Origin: AWTP1-13 sp963770295 | GTDB taxonomy: Bacteria; Pseudomonadota; Alphaproteobacteria; Rhizobiales; Hyphomicrobiaceae | Length of the DNA stretch: 64,000 nt | Assembly (NCBI GenBank): GCA_963770295.1 | Contig: CAVYPA010000015.1 | Coordinates: forward strand, 310,001-374,000 | Direction: 5' to 3' | Shown: positions 47,601-57,056 of the stretch, in pieces | Layout of the letters: each line of letters begins with the position of its first letter | Position numbering within the stretch: position 1 is the stretch's first letter | Translations under genes and position numbers: made by a program | Notes under the pieces: generated by a model | Database searches by the model: none | What the model was told of the DNA's origin: nothing | What the model saw: only the letters and a program-made list of their open reading frames with translations

Positions 47601-47837
47601 ATGCCAACGGCTGCGAAGAAAGCGACTGCGCGCGGCGCCAATCCTACCGAAGCGGTATCGCGCCTTGCTGACGTTACCGACCGAATGCATGGCCTGCTCA
47701 TGGAGCGCGCCGACGCGCTCATGGGCTGTACCGAGAACGGTCCGGAGGAGCCCGAGCTGGCGGTGCTTACCGATGTAATCGAGGCCTACGAATGCCAGAG
47801 GTGGCCGGAAGGCAAAATTCCTGGCGGCAAGGGCTGA
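47601..47837 (+). CDS. Small acidic hypothetical protein, 78 aa
   Basis: From the ATG at 47601 the product has a basic N-terminus (PTAAKKATARG) and an acidic helical C-terminus (EEPELAVLTDVIEAYECQRW) that resembles the tail of HigA-type antitoxin proteins. No DNA-binding domain is visible. It ends six bases before the SRAP fragment. Confidence 0.45.
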   Translation: MPTAAKKATARGANPTEAVSRLADVTDRMHGLLMERADALMGCTENGPEEPELAVLTDVIEAYECQRWPEGKIPGGKG

Positions 47838-47842
47838 CGCTT

Positions 47843-48090
47843 GTGTGCAATTTGTACTCGCTCAACAAGAAGCGGGACATGCTAGCCGCTTCTTTCGTGT
47901 GTCGCACAACCGCACAGTTGTCTTCGATCCCCTGTCGGCGATCTTTCCGGGCCACGTCGCGCCCGTGGTGCGCCAGACTGCCGACGGCGAGCGCGAAATC
48001 GTCCTGATGAAATGGGGATTCGTCCTGCCGCAGCGGGATAAGGCTCCGCGCCGGGTCACTAATGTCCTTTGCGGGTGTTCTGGGCCTTGA
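47843..48090 (+). pseudogene. SRAP (YedK/HMCES-type) N-terminal fragment, frameshifted
   Basis: The GTG at 47843 gives MCNLYSLNKKRDM, in which C2 is the residue that crosslinks abasic sites. After an indel the next frame gives FDPLSAIFPGHVAPVV, REIVLMKWGFVLP and RRVTNV. The second half with the conserved His is replaced by unrelated sequence. DNA-damage function is lost. Confidence 0.65.
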
Positions 48091-48318
48091 TCGTGCCGGA
48101 CTTTTTCTGGCGTGGCGCCGATTATCGCAATGCGTAACGGTCCAAGGCGAAAAATCCGGTGCGGACTTGGGCCGCCGGGCCACTGTCCCCGTGAAAGTAA
48201 TTTGAGCCACTATCTTCTTCTCGCGAGATCCCAGGCCTTCGTGCGCACGCAATGCGTGTCAACGTAGATCGCCAGTGTGGTGATCCGTGCGCGCGTAACA
48301 TGCGTGAAGCTCGGGAGA

Positions 48319-48525
48319 TCAGTCTTGCCAACTCAACACATGAATGGTCAGCGCTGCCTCTGGCATCGCGGCAATCTCGGGGTGCTCTCGCTTACAGCGC
48401 TCTATGGCCTCGGCCTCGGTCTCTTCCGGATTGCGCCGAATGGCTACGGCAATTGGAAGGCGGCCGGCAACCGACGCTGAAATGTGCTTCGCGAGCCGAT
48501 CTGTGGTTGCCTTGGTCGGAGTCAT
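48319..48525 (-). CDS. Small hypothetical protein, 68 aa
   Basis: The ATG at 48525 follows GCGGAGATC. The product is helical and charged (TTDRLAKHISASVAGRL, EETEAEAIERCKREHPE) with no recognised domain. Confidence 0.4.
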   Translation of the reverse strand: MTPTKATTDRLAKHISASVAGRLPIAVAIRRNPEETEAEAIERCKREHPEIAAMPEAALTIHVLSWQD

Positions 48526-48933
48526 GATCTCCGCATAACCTAACCCGGGCGCTCCTGCTCTGCTTGGCAACTCCAAAAGGTCGTTAACGCAGATGTTCTG
48601 ACTTCGTCAGAGCGCCGGGCGCACGCTCGGGTTTGGATGAAGCTGAGATAAGAAGCGCGTGCCTTATCCCTCAGCTACGTTTTGTCAGCCAATTTTTTCC
48701 GTCAGCGGACCGATGGACATCGGAAATAACCCTAATATTTGGTCGCGACACCGCCCTGCCTTCCCGCGCAGGCATCGGGGCTAGAAGGACGATAGGTGGC
48801 AGAGTACTCTGTCGGTGGGCTAACTCTGCCTACAGACCTTTGTCGATTGCTCGTCCTGGTTCGTTGGTAGTGCCCGCCTCGAGTTCGGGTGGCATGCTAA
48901 TGAAAGCTCGTGCCCTGAACAGGAGAACGCACA
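48526..48933. other. Intergenic, no gene recognised
   Basis: No domain or RNA recognised. AGGAG at about 48920 serves the next gene. Confidence 0.4.
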
Positions 48934-49134
48934 ATGTGTCGAATTATCTTTTTGGCGCTGTTAGTCGCTCTGCCGCTTTTGGCCCTGGGTCCTCAACCAG
49001 CGTCGGCGTGCTGGGGTTGGAGGTCTGCTGGGTACGGCTATTCCTCTTACGGTTACTCCTATCGACCCCGCTATGCTTATGCTGGCTTTGGTTGGCGTGG
49101 CTGGGGGTGGCGTCGCGGGTGGCGCCGGTGGTAG
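48934..49134 (+). CDS. Exported Gly/Tyr/Trp/Arg-rich mini-protein, 66 aa
   Basis: AGGAG lies eight bases before the ATG. A signal peptide (IIFLALLVALPLLALG, cleaved near ASA) is followed by CWGW and a tract of Gly, Tyr, Trp and Arg (YSSYGYSYRPRYAY). It is compositionally related to the protein at 42361. A 10-bp hairpin lies just downstream. The function is unknown. Confidence 0.6.
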   Translation: MCRIIFLALLVALPLLALGPQPASACWGWRSAGYGYSSYGYSYRPRYAYAGFGWRGWGWRRGWRRW

Positions 49135-49159
49135 TGGCGGTGGAGTGATCCTGTGACCT

Positions 49160-49190
49160 GGAGGGCAGACGATCTTGCTCTCTGCCCTCC
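49160..49190 (+). terminator. Hairpin after the mini-protein gene
   Basis: GGAGGGCAGA (49160-49169) and TCTGCCCTCC (49181-49190) form a perfect 10-bp stem with an 11-base loop, without a U-tract. It could stabilise or end the upstream message. Confidence 0.5.
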
Positions 49191-49209
49191 GTGCAATGAC
49201 GGGTCCTCT

Positions 49210-49659
49210 ATGGCCTCAGATGCTCCACACCTCACTTTCCTGGGTTGGGCCGACAAGGGTGCTGCCTTTGCACTCGCCGCCGCCCTTGCGCTGAGTAGTC
49301 TGCCACTGATCGGCAACGCGCAGGTATCCAGCAGGTTGACTGTTGCCAGTCTCGAGGGGTCGTGGAGCGGCGGCGGCACTGTATCGTTTGGCGGCGGCAA
49401 GGAGCAGGCGCGTTGCAAGGCGCGTTTCAGTCGGGCAGGCGCGCACAGCTATACGGTAAATGCCATCTGCGCCACGGCCTCCGGTAAAGCCGGCCAAACG
49501 GCCACTGTGCGCCAAGTCGGAACCAACAGATACTCGGGCAGATTTTACAATAGCGAGTATTCGATCTCAGGCGCTATCGACATTATTGTGCACGGATCGA
49601 GCCAGATCATACGGCTGACCAGCGAGAGCGCATCCGGGGTGTTAAATCTCAGTCGATAG
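49210..49659 (+). CDS. Exported hypothetical protein, 149 aa
   Basis: From the ATG at 49210 the product has a signal-like helix (GAAFALAAALALSSLPLIG) and a beta-rich mature part (SLEGSWSGGGTVSFGGGKE, CKARFSRAGAHSYTV, then GRFYNSEYSISGAIDI) with two Cys, likely a lipocalin-like small barrel. Many rhizobia encode such proteins near other secreted ones. A GTG at 49153 is an alternative start. Confidence 0.6.
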   Translation: MASDAPHLTFLGWADKGAAFALAAALALSSLPLIGNAQVSSRLTVASLEGSWSGGGTVSFGGGKEQARCKARFSRAGAHSYTVNAICATASGKAGQTATVRQVGTNRYSGRFYNSEYSISGAIDIIVHGSSQIIRLTSESASGVLNLSR

Positions 49660-49778
49660 CAGCCGTGGTGGCTCGATCAGCGCACGACACCCACGCGCAA
49701 CACGTTGGAGCACGCGCCCCTCATAAAATACGCCTTGGTCACTTTTCGGAAATTAACGGAGGATTGAGTGCACGGAGC

Positions 49779-50118
49779 TCAGTGACGTAGCCGACAGGAT
49801 ACTGCGCCGAGCATTCCTGTCAGCGGCAGACCAAATTTGCTCTGATAGTCATCCTCCGCGCTCCTCGGCATAAAGCCAACGACGACAGTCTGGCGTCTCT
49901 GCCCACTTGCATCGACAGTGCCAAGGGTGATGTAAGAGTGACCAAATCCGCCGATCGCGTTTCGCGCCCGAAACGCCAAATAGAACGATCTTGCGTCGGC
50001 AGTGATCGCAATGATGCGAGGCGGCTGCGGGGTTCGTAGGTATCATTGCCAGCCTCGGCTCCAGTCACAAAAAGGAGTACCAGGCTCCCAAGAAACCAAG
50101 CTTGCTGAAGCTGGCCAT
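49779..50118 (-). pseudogene. Exported hypothetical protein, two frameshifts
   Basis: The ATG at 50118 begins a signal-like segment (MASFSKLGFLGAWYSFL). The frame then shifts to TGAEAGNDTYEPRSR and again to IIAITADARSFYLAFRARNA, GGFGHSYITLGTVD and the end at 49779. The combined product resembles a small secreted family with a conserved G-x-G-H-S/T motif. Not functional as sequenced. Confidence 0.45.
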
Positions 50119-50867
50119 GTTAGAGAGCTGAGGGTCAACTTGAGCGCTAGAGCTAGGTGTGCGCTTAATACCTAATTCGTCCCTCCCGGCGCAGGTCTAG
50201 ATCTATATGCGAGATTGCCTGGCATCATGCCCTTGAGCAACTCGTCGACAAGGTTAGGCTACGCCTCCGAGGTGACGAGGTTCAGTCCATGCCGGACGAG
50301 ACGCGAAAAACCGGCCGGCAAATGATGCGTCACCGAGGCAATGGGATTGCGTAGTGCAAAGTCATCTCGCAACCGTCACCCGAGCCCTCAACTGCCAGTG
50401 CTGGGTGATTTGTGCGCGTCCACGAAGCAGCAGTGGCCATCATGGCCGCATCGGCAATGGAGTGCCGACGGCGCCATCATTGGCTCGGTCATCACCGGCT
50501 ATCTAAGGCAGGCTCGCAGTGCGGCGTTGTGACGGGTCTTAATGCTAAGAGCTCGGGCCGAGCAATTGACCACCCCGGACATTGGGAGAGCGAAAGAGTT
50601 TGCGCCCGCCAACGGCTACAAATTAACTATCCTTCTTACTACAGACATCCCCCCAAGCAATGTCCAGATAAGTACTGAAGTACCCTGGTTCACGCTACTG
50701 GCCGCGTGCCGCAAAAATATCAAGTCTGCATAAAGCCCCGAAACGGGGAAACAGAATGGCGGTCGGGCGCCTGATTTGGGCAGGCGCGAGCTAAGGATGC
50801 TGGACGGCAACCATTTGCGGCTTCAGCAACTTTACTATCGACAGCGTAACCTCGGAAGTTGGCGCCT
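50119..50867. other. About 750 bp without a recognised gene
   Basis: Short frames only, without domain or ribosome site. The promoter of the sensor kinase gene should lie near its right end. Confidence 0.4.
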
Positions 50868-53126
50868 ATGAACGAGTGGAGCCGAGTATTGAGAGGGGCC
50901 GGGGTACGTCCAACCAATACGCCCGCCGCCAACGCCAAGACACGACCCGATACATCCGGTGATGTCAACGGTCTGTCTCGGGAGGCTATCGAGGCACTTC
51001 CTGCCGCAATCTACAAGACGGACGCCGAGGGGCACATCACCTTCTACAATGAGGCTGCGGTCACGCTTTGGGGCTGCCGCCCTGAGTTGGGAGAGAGCAA
51101 GTTCTGCGGCTCTTGGAAACTCTATTGGCCTGATGGTACACCACTGCCGCATGATGAGTGCCCGATGGCCATGGCGCTCAAGCAACGACGGCCCATCCGT
51201 GGTATGGAAGCCGTAGCCGAGCGTCCAGATGGCACGCGCGTATCCTTCATCCCCTACCCAACACCGCTTTTCAACGCATCCGGAAAATTGACCGGTGCCG
51301 TCAACATGCTTGTCGACATCAGCGAACGCAAACGGACCGAAGACGCCCTGGCCGCACGAGAGGCGCAGCTCGCCGTGTTCGTGGAGCACGCACCAGCGGC
51401 GATTACGATGTTTGATCGCGACATGCGCTACCTCGCCGTCTCGCGGCGGTTCGTTGCTGATTACGGGCTCCCCCCAGTCACACAGCTCATTGGCCGGTCG
51501 CATTACGAGATCTTTCCCGACATCCCGCAGCGTTGGCGCGACATACATGCCCGCGTGCTGGCCGGCGAGGAGCTGTCGCATGATGAGGACCAATTCCCGC
51601 GTCAGGACGGTCGTACTGACTGGGTGCGCTGGTTAATGACACCCTGGCGCACTGTCGACGGAAGTGTCGGCGGCGCGCTTCTGTTCGCCGAGGTCCGGAC
51701 GGAGCAGGTTGAAGCGCGGCGGGCGCTAGCTGAGAGCGAGGCGCGGTTCCGTGTGGCCTTTGAGAACGCGACGGTGGGCGTCGTCCTGGTCGATCCCAAA
51801 GGATCATTATTACGGGTCAACGACACCTTCGCCCGCATGCTTGGTTATTCCATCAAGGAACTCGAGACGAAGACCATCCAGGACGTTACACACCCGGACG
51901 ATCTTGCCGCCAATCTCTCAGTGTCGAAGAAAACACTCACCGGCGAAGCCAATAGCTACTGCACGGAGAAGCGCTATGTTCGCAAGGATGGTCGCTGCAT
52001 CTGGGCGAGCATCACCGTCGGCTGCGTGCGCAAGGTTGACGGTGCCGTCGACTATTTACTCTCCGTAATTGAGGACATTACCGACCGCAAGCTTGCCGAG
52101 GCTCGCCTAGCCGAGCGCAATATACAACTTACCCTGGCAGCAAAGGCTGGCCTCGTTGGTACCTACGCGTACGACGCCGACACGGAGATCATGCAGATTT
52201 CTGACGGCTATGCGGCCATCCACGGCTTTCCTGAAGGCACTACAGAAATAGCACGCAGCGAATGCCTGGCTGGCGTGCACCCCGACGACATAAGAAGGGT
52301 AGAACAGTTCCGCAGTGAGGCGTTTCGTGAGCGCCGGCACGAATATAACGTAGAGTACCGTGTCATTCGTCCTGGTGGCGAGCTGCGATGGGTTGAGACG
52401 CGCTGTTTTATTTCCTTTAGCAACGGTGGACACCCACAGCGAGTCGTCGGCGTTAGCATTGACATAACCGAGCGGAAAGGGGTGGAGGAACACCAACGCA
52501 CTTTGCTGGCCGAACTCGACCATCGCGCCAAGAACGCACTCGCGACCGTCAGCGCAGTCGTCTCCCACACCTGGCAAGGGAGCAGATCAGTCGCTGATTT
52601 CGTAGCGGCGCTCGATGGACGCATTCGCTCGATGACAACGACACACGAACTGTTGAGCTCGGGTCGGTGGCAAGGTGTGTTGCTGACAGAACTCGTCCGC
52701 GGCGAGCTCGCACCGTATGCCACCCGCTACAACACCGAGTTCAACGGCCCTGACATCTTGCTGAAGCCCGAGGCGGGTCAGGCAATGGCCATGGTACTCC
52801 ATGAGCTTGCCACCAACGCCGCAAAGTACGGCGCGCTCTCTACTAAGAACGGTCGCGTGTCGATCCGGTGGGACCGGCAGCTGAACGGGGGCCCGCGATC
52901 TCATCTGGTGTTCGAATGGCAGGAAATCGGCGGCCCCCCTGTCGTCGCTCTCGCCAAATCGAGTTATGGGACGAGCACAATTCGTGACCTAATTCCCTAT
53001 GAGTTCGGCGGAATGGTTGACCTTGTGCTCGCTCCGGACGGGGTCCAGTGTCGCCTGGAACTTCCCGCTGAATGGCTTGGCAACGATCGCCGGCCTTTTC
53101 CGAGACCATCGCACCCGCATTGCTGA
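50868..53126 (+). CDS. PAS-domain HWE-type sensor histidine kinase
   Basis: A 752-residue cytoplasmic sensor without membrane helices. Four PAS/PAC units fill about residues 30-535 (AIYKTDAEGHITFYNEAAVT; then MFDRDMRYLAVSRRF; VLVDPKGSLLRVNDTFARML; YDADTEIMQISDGYAAIHGF), each ending in a DITERK-type PAC. The kinase core is HWE type: H552 in LAELDHRAKN, the N-box HELATNAAKYGALS and W684-x-E686 in FEWQE, which defines the family. It probably senses redox or a small ligand, perhaps through a cofactor-bound PAS. No response regulator is adjacent. Starts upstream of the ATG at 50868 are non-ATG. Confidence 0.9.
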   Translation: MNEWSRVLRGAGVRPTNTPAANAKTRPDTSGDVNGLSREAIEALPAAIYKTDAEGHITFYNEAAVTLWGCRPELGESKFCGSWKLYWPDGTPLPHDECPMAMALKQRRPIRGMEAVAERPDGTRVSFIPYPTPLFNASGKLTGAVNMLVDISERKRTEDALAAREAQLAVFVEHAPAAITMFDRDMRYLAVSRRFVADYGLPPVTQLIGRSHYEIFPDIPQRWRDIHARVLAGEELSHDEDQFPRQDGRTDWVRWLMTPWRTVDGSVGGALLFAEVRTEQVEARRALAESEARFRVAFENATVGVVLVDPKGSLLRVNDTFARMLGYSIKELETKTIQDVTHPDDLAANLSVSKKTLTGEANSYCTEKRYVRKDGRCIWASITVGCVRKVDGAVDYLLSVIEDITDRKLAEARLAERNIQLTLAAKAGLVGTYAYDADTEIMQISDGYAAIHGFPEGTTEIARSECLAGVHPDDIRRVEQFRSEAFRERRHEYNVEYRVIRPGGELRWVETRCFISFSNGGHPQRVVGVSIDITERKGVEEHQRTLLAELDHRAKNALATVSAVVSHTWQGSRSVADFVAALDGRIRSMTTTHELLSSGRWQGVLLTELVRGELAPYATRYNTEFNGPDILLKPEAGQAMAMVLHELATNAAKYGALSTKNGRVSIRWDRQLNGGPRSHLVFEWQEIGGPPVVALAKSSYGTSTIRDLIPYEFGGMVDLVLAPDGVQCRLELPAEWLGNDRRPFPRPSHPHC

Positions 53127-53320
53127 ACTTGAGACTTGCCACCGGGCTTAGCAAAACGACGAGGCGAGCGTGCTTGCGTCGCTAGGGATTTGATGAGCCG
53201 TCACGTCTGCACCTGTGCGGCTTTGTGCCAAACTGGCTTTGAGCAGCCGCAACAATCAGTGCCTGCAGATCACCTCACCTATTAGCGAGTTAGGGTCCAG
53301 CATTGACCGGTTGGCTATCC

Positions 53321-53731
53321 TCATCCCTGCTTCATTACGCGCTTCGTGGCTGGGTCGGACGACGAGGGGACCCAGGTGTGCCGACATTCCTCCCACACCG
53401 AGATGGTCGGCGGCGGGAAGTCCGGATCAGCAAAGGTGCCGATGGCGACGGCAATCACGCCGGGAAATCCCGTATTCTCCCAATATACCGTGGAGCCACA
53501 CACTGGGCAGAAGCTATACGTCAGGACGTTGCTGCTCTCGGCCGTGCGCGTCCACTCAGTGGCCTTTCCGGTGATGGTAATTTCCTGCCGGCGAAAGCGC
53601 GCCTGGTTGCTGATCACGGCGCCTGTGCGGCGCTGGCACTCCAGGCAATGGCACATGGAGATGCGTACTGGTTCGCCCGCGGCGGTGATGCGGAGCTGGC
53701 CGCAACTGCAGGTGGCGTGGCGGGTGGTCAT
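53321..53731 (-). CDS. GFA/CENP-V domain zinc protein
   Basis: A 136-residue protein of the glutathione-dependent formaldehyde-activating (GFA) fold. Its zinc cysteines are visible: TCSCGQL, CHCLECQRRTG and CPVCGSTVYW. GFA proteins of this size are common and mostly uncharacterised; a role in formaldehyde handling would suit the nearby alcohol-dehydrogenase operon, but this is inference. No operon partner. Confidence 0.85.
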   Translation of the reverse strand: MTTRHATCSCGQLRITAAGEPVRISMCHCLECQRRTGAVISNQARFRRQEITITGKATEWTRTAESSNVLTYSFCPVCGSTVYWENTGFPGVIAVAIGTFADPDFPPPTISVWEECRHTWVPSSSDPATKRVMKQG

Positions 53732-54095
53732 GGTCTCGGCTCCACGGATCGACGGTGCCAGGCACCGTAGAGAAAAATGTATGGAGCAATGTCAACCATG
53801 TTGCAATGAGTGGGGGGAGCCTCCCCGGAGATCCACGACGATGGCCGCCCGGCTGGCGTTCGAAAGCCGTCAGACAACCGGGAGCGCAGCGAGCACGCCA
53901 ACCGGGTCAGGAGACCGCCAGATTCCGGACGATCGCCGTGCGCTGCAACGAACTGACGTTGTGTGCCAGACGGGGGGACATGAGTGACGAGCACCCTCCG
54001 AGGTGCTTTCCGGGGCCGTTGTGGAAATCATTTCCCTGTCGGCACAATTCGCTGCAGCCGGAAAAGATTGGCTCTGCACCTTGCGGGTGGATACC
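53732..54095. other. Intergenic between convergent-free minus-strand genes
   Basis: No gene recognised. It holds the upstream region of the GFA gene and the downstream region of the XoxJ-like gene. Confidence 0.4.
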
Positions 54096-55025
54096 CTATT
54101 TTTGGAAGATCTTCTCCCAAATATTATCAAGTATCACGGGCTCGCGCGGTGGCAGATAAGTTAGACCTGCCTGCTTGCCGAGGTCTGCGATCTTGCCTTC
54201 AGCCTTTAGATCGACGAGCGCCTTGTTGACCGCGGCGAGCAGTACCGGCTCGCTTCCGAGCGCGACATAGCCGCGATTGGCGCCGATCGGGTAGTAATAG
54301 CCGGAAGCGGACAGGCCCGTGTCGCGGTGCGCCGCGCGATAGGCGTCGAAGCGGGCCAGGTCGAGCAGTGTCGCATCGTAGTCACCGCGGTCGAGCGCGC
54401 CGAGCAGGTCGTCGCGGCCGGGCACCAGATGCGTGATGTTGTCGATCAGCCGTCCTCTCTCGAAACTCATCAGGATGGCATCGCCAAGCGTCCCGCTTTC
54501 GATCAGCAGACGCAATCCGGAGAGATCGCCGATTTCATCGATCCTGCGGCCGCGCGTCTTGGGTCCAAGCACCACTGTTAGCGGCGAATAGACGTAAGCC
54601 TGACTGGGCGTGAGGACGCCGAGTTCGATGCGGCGCCGGCGATCATCGCGGGTCGCGCCTTCGAAATCCGGAAGCTTGGCCGTCTTCACGCCGGGCACGA
54701 CCAGCGAATTGCGGGTCAGCGCATAGCCGCCGACCAGCGAGCAGCGCCCGTCGGAAAGTAGCGCATTGGCTTCGAGCTGCGGGCTCGAATCCTCGTCGAG
54801 CTTGCTTTCGAACCATTGGATCTTGAGCGGCCGTCCCAACCGATCCGCGATAACTTGCGCCAGTGTGACGTCAAAGCCGGTGCCGGGCTTGCCCCGCTGA
54901 TGCGAGGAAAACGGCGGTCGATCTTCGTCGAGGCACACCTTGAGGGGATCGTCGGCGCCGTGGGCGGCCGTTTGCAGGCCTGAGAAGATCGCCGCAAGAC
55001 CCAAGGCTGCAACTCGAACTTTCAT
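54096..55025 (-). CDS. Quinoprotein-associated solute-binding protein (MoxJ/XoxJ-like)
   Basis: A 309-residue exported family-3 binding-fold protein (signal peptide to AHG; VCLDEDRPPFSS at the mature start; GTGFDVTLAQVIADRLGR; GDYDATLLDLARFDAYRA). It is the third gene after a PQQ dehydrogenase and a cytochrome c, starting in the cytochrome stop (ATGA overlap). XoxJ/MoxJ proteins in this position bind or activate the dehydrogenase rather than import a solute. The assignment depends mainly on gene order. Confidence 0.8.
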   Translation of the reverse strand: MKVRVAALGLAAIFSGLQTAAHGADDPLKVCLDEDRPPFSSHQRGKPGTGFDVTLAQVIADRLGRPLKIQWFESKLDEDSSPQLEANALLSDGRCSLVGGYALTRNSLVVPGVKTAKLPDFEGATRDDRRRRIELGVLTPSQAYVYSPLTVVLGPKTRGRRIDEIGDLSGLRLLIESGTLGDAILMSFERGRLIDNITHLVPGRDDLLGALDRGDYDATLLDLARFDAYRAAHRDTGLSASGYYYPIGANRGYVALGSEPVLLAAVNKALVDLKAEGKIADLGKQAGLTYLPPREPVILDNIWEKIFQK

Positions 55026-55378
55026 GGTTTCCTCCGGCTCGAAACATAGGCCCAGAGATCGGTGATCTCGTCGTCGCTCAGGATGTCTCCCCAGGGCGGC
55101 ATCTTGTTGTTCTTGCCCTGCTTAACGGCGGTGACAAAGCGCGGCTTGTCATCCGGGAAACCACGCAAGTCCGGCGTGACGGTGCCGGAGTTCATCAGGT
55201 TGGGACCGTGGCAATGCGAGCATTTCTGGGCGTAGGTCGCCTTGCCGTGGTCGATCTGTGCCTGAACGCTGCTGTCATTCAGTTCCTCTGCGGCGCGGGC
55301 GGTTACCATCGACACGACCGCCAGCACCGCGACGGCGGCGAAGGTCGCCGCCATCTGGCAAGACATTTCTCTTGGCAT
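55022..55378 (-). CDS. Cytochrome c (XoxG/MoxG-like electron acceptor)
   Basis: From the ATG at 55378 the product is 118 residues: a signal peptide (FAAVAVLAVVSMVTARA), a single haem site C53-S-H-C56-H57 and a later KMPPWGD segment with the probable Met ligand. An alternative ATG four codons later has AGAGAA upstream. It sits 13 bases after the PQQ-dehydrogenase stop and overlaps the next start. The expected role is to accept electrons from that dehydrogenase in the periplasm. Confidence 0.85.
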   Translation of the reverse strand: MPREMSCQMAATFAAVAVLAVVSMVTARAAEELNDSSVQAQIDHGKATYAQKCSHCHGPNLMNSGTVTPDLRGFPDDKPRFVTAVKQGKNNKMPPWGDILSDDEITDLWAYVSSRRKP

Positions 55379-55391
55379 GCGCGACCGACGG

Positions 55392-57056
55392 TTATTGCTT
55401 GAGCGCGAATACCCATAGCGATCCGCCCGGAGGCACTTTCGCCAGCCGCTCGTCCCCGGAGAACAGCGAGTAGACCCCACCATAGCCGCTTGCGACGGCA
55501 ACATACTGCACGCCGTCCTGCTGCCACGTCACAGGTTGCCCCTCGATGCCGGAGCCGGTCTGGAACTGCCAGAGCTTCTTGCCGCTGTCGGCGTCAAAGG
55601 CTTCGAACTCGCCGGTCAACTGCCCGGAGAAGACGACGCCGCCGGCGGTGGAGAGCACGCCGGAGAAGCGCGGGATGTCACTGGGCGCTTCCCACTTGGT
55701 CTTTCCGGTAAGCGGATCGATCGCCTTGAGATGACCGCGCGGTCCATCACCCCACTCCCAGAGATCGGTGAGGTCCATGCCGAGATACCATTCGCCGGCC
55801 TTGTAAGTGACGGGCTCGGTCTTGTAGTGACCACCGAATGCCAGCGTGTTGGCATAGGCAATGCCGGTTTGCGGATTGTAGGACATCGGCTCCCAGTTCT
55901 TGCCGCCCAGAATTGACGGGAACACCGTCACTTTCTTGCCCTCGCGCGCGTCCCTCGTGATGTCGGTCTCGATCGGCCTTCCGGTCTTCAGATCGATGCC
56001 GGTCGCCCAATTGACCTTCACGTAAGGATTGGCCGCGAGCAGCTTTCCGTTGGTGCGGTCGAGCACGTAGAAGAAGCCATTGCGGTTCGCATCCATCAGC
56101 ACCTTGGTCGGCTTGCCTTCGATATTCATGTCGGCGAGCACCATCTCGGCCACCGAGTCGTAGTCGAACGGGTTGTTGGGCGAGAATTGGTAGTGCCATT
56201 TGATCTTGCCCGTCTTCGGATCGAGCGCGAGCACCGAGCAGGTATAAAGATTGTCGCCGGGCCGCACTGCGGAGTTGAACGGGCCGGGATTGCCGATGCC
56301 CCAATAAACCGTGTTCAGCTCGGGGTCGTAGGAGCCGGTGATCCAGGTCGATCCGCCGCCAAATTTCCAAGTGTCACCCTTCCAGGTGTCGCCGCCGGGC
56401 TCGTCCGGGCTCGGAATGGTGTGGGTCCGCCACAAATGCTTGCCGGTGGCCGGATCCCAGCCGTCGATAAAGCCACGGGTGCCGAACTCCGCGCCGGAGA
56501 TGCCGGTCAGGACCACGCCATCGGCGACCAGCGGTGCCACCGTCATGGAATAGCCTTCCTTGATGTCGGCGGCCTTCTGACGCCAGAGCTCCTTGCCGGT
56601 CTTGGCGTCGAGCGCGATGACATTGGCGTCGAGGGTGGTGCGCAGTACCTTGCCGTCAAACAGCGCAGCGCCGCGATTGATGATACCGCAGCAGACGACT
56701 CGCGGCGTCTCCGGCGGATATTCGACCTTCGTCTTCCAGATCTGCTTTCCGGTCTTGGCATCGATCGCCATCGTGGCGGAATGCGTCGTCACATAGATCA
56801 CGCCCTGATAGACCAGCGGCTGTGATTCCTCGCTTCGATCGTCAGCAAAACTGTAATTCCACACCGGTACGAGGTTCTTGACGGTGTCCTTGTTGATCTG
56901 ATCCAGCGTGCTGAATCGATTGAGATTGTAGCCCATTCCGTAATTGAGAACGTTCGAGGTGTCGGTCGCGCCCTTGACTAGTTGTTCGCTGGTCTGGGCA
57001 CTGGCCCCATGTGAGACAATAACCGCAAGGCCGATGGCCATCGCTATGCGCTTCAT
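55392..57056 (-). CDS. PQQ-dependent methanol/ethanol-type dehydrogenase (XoxF/ExaF type)
   Basis: The ATG at 57056 follows GGGAGGAACCG; 554 residues with signal peptide (MAIGLAVIVSHGASA). Propeller W-motifs recur (AIDAKTGKQIWKT, ALDAKTGKELWRQ). Adjacent C122-C123 form the vicinal disulfide near PQQ. GNPGPF provides the Asn ligand, and D298-Y-D300 gives catalytic Asp plus the extra Asp known to coordinate lanthanide ions in XoxF/ExaF enzymes. It heads an operon with cytochrome c and a XoxJ-like protein. Alcohol oxidation in the periplasm with lanthanide-PQQ is predicted; methanol versus other substrates is unresolved. Length is slightly short for XoxF. Confidence 0.9.
   Translation of the reverse strand: MKRIAMAIGLAVIVSHGASAQTSEQLVKGATDTSNVLNYGMGYNLNRFSTLDQINKDTVKNLVPVWNYSFADDRSEESQPLVYQGVIYVTTHSATMAIDAKTGKQIWKTKVEYPPETPRVVCCGIINRGAALFDGKVLRTTLDANVIALDAKTGKELWRQKAADIKEGYSMTVAPLVADGVVLTGISGAEFGTRGFIDGWDPATGKHLWRTHTIPSPDEPGGDTWKGDTWKFGGGSTWITGSYDPELNTVYWGIGNPGPFNSAVRPGDNLYTCSVLALDPKTGKIKWHYQFSPNNPFDYDSVAEMVLADMNIEGKPTKVLMDANRNGFFYVLDRTNGKLLAANPYVKVNWATGIDLKTGRPIETDITRDAREGKKVTVFPSILGGKNWEPMSYNPQTGIAYANTLAFGGHYKTEPVTYKAGEWYLGMDLTDLWEWGDGPRGHLKAIDPLTGKTKWEAPSDIPRFSGVLSTAGGVVFSGQLTGEFEAFDADSGKKLWQFQTGSGIEGQPVTWQQDGVQYVAVASGYGGVYSLFSGDERLAKVPPGGSLWVFALKQ

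Noticed and set aside
47601..48090. Toxin-antitoxin pair
   Set aside because: The second frame is a broken SRAP gene, and the first lacks a DNA-binding domain; only weak resemblance to an antitoxin tail.
45449..57056. Anti-phage defence island including the caspase-fold gene
   Set aside because: The caspase protein is exported and alone; neighbours are a sensor kinase and alcohol-oxidation genes, with no nuclease, cyclase, gasdermin or reverse transcriptase.
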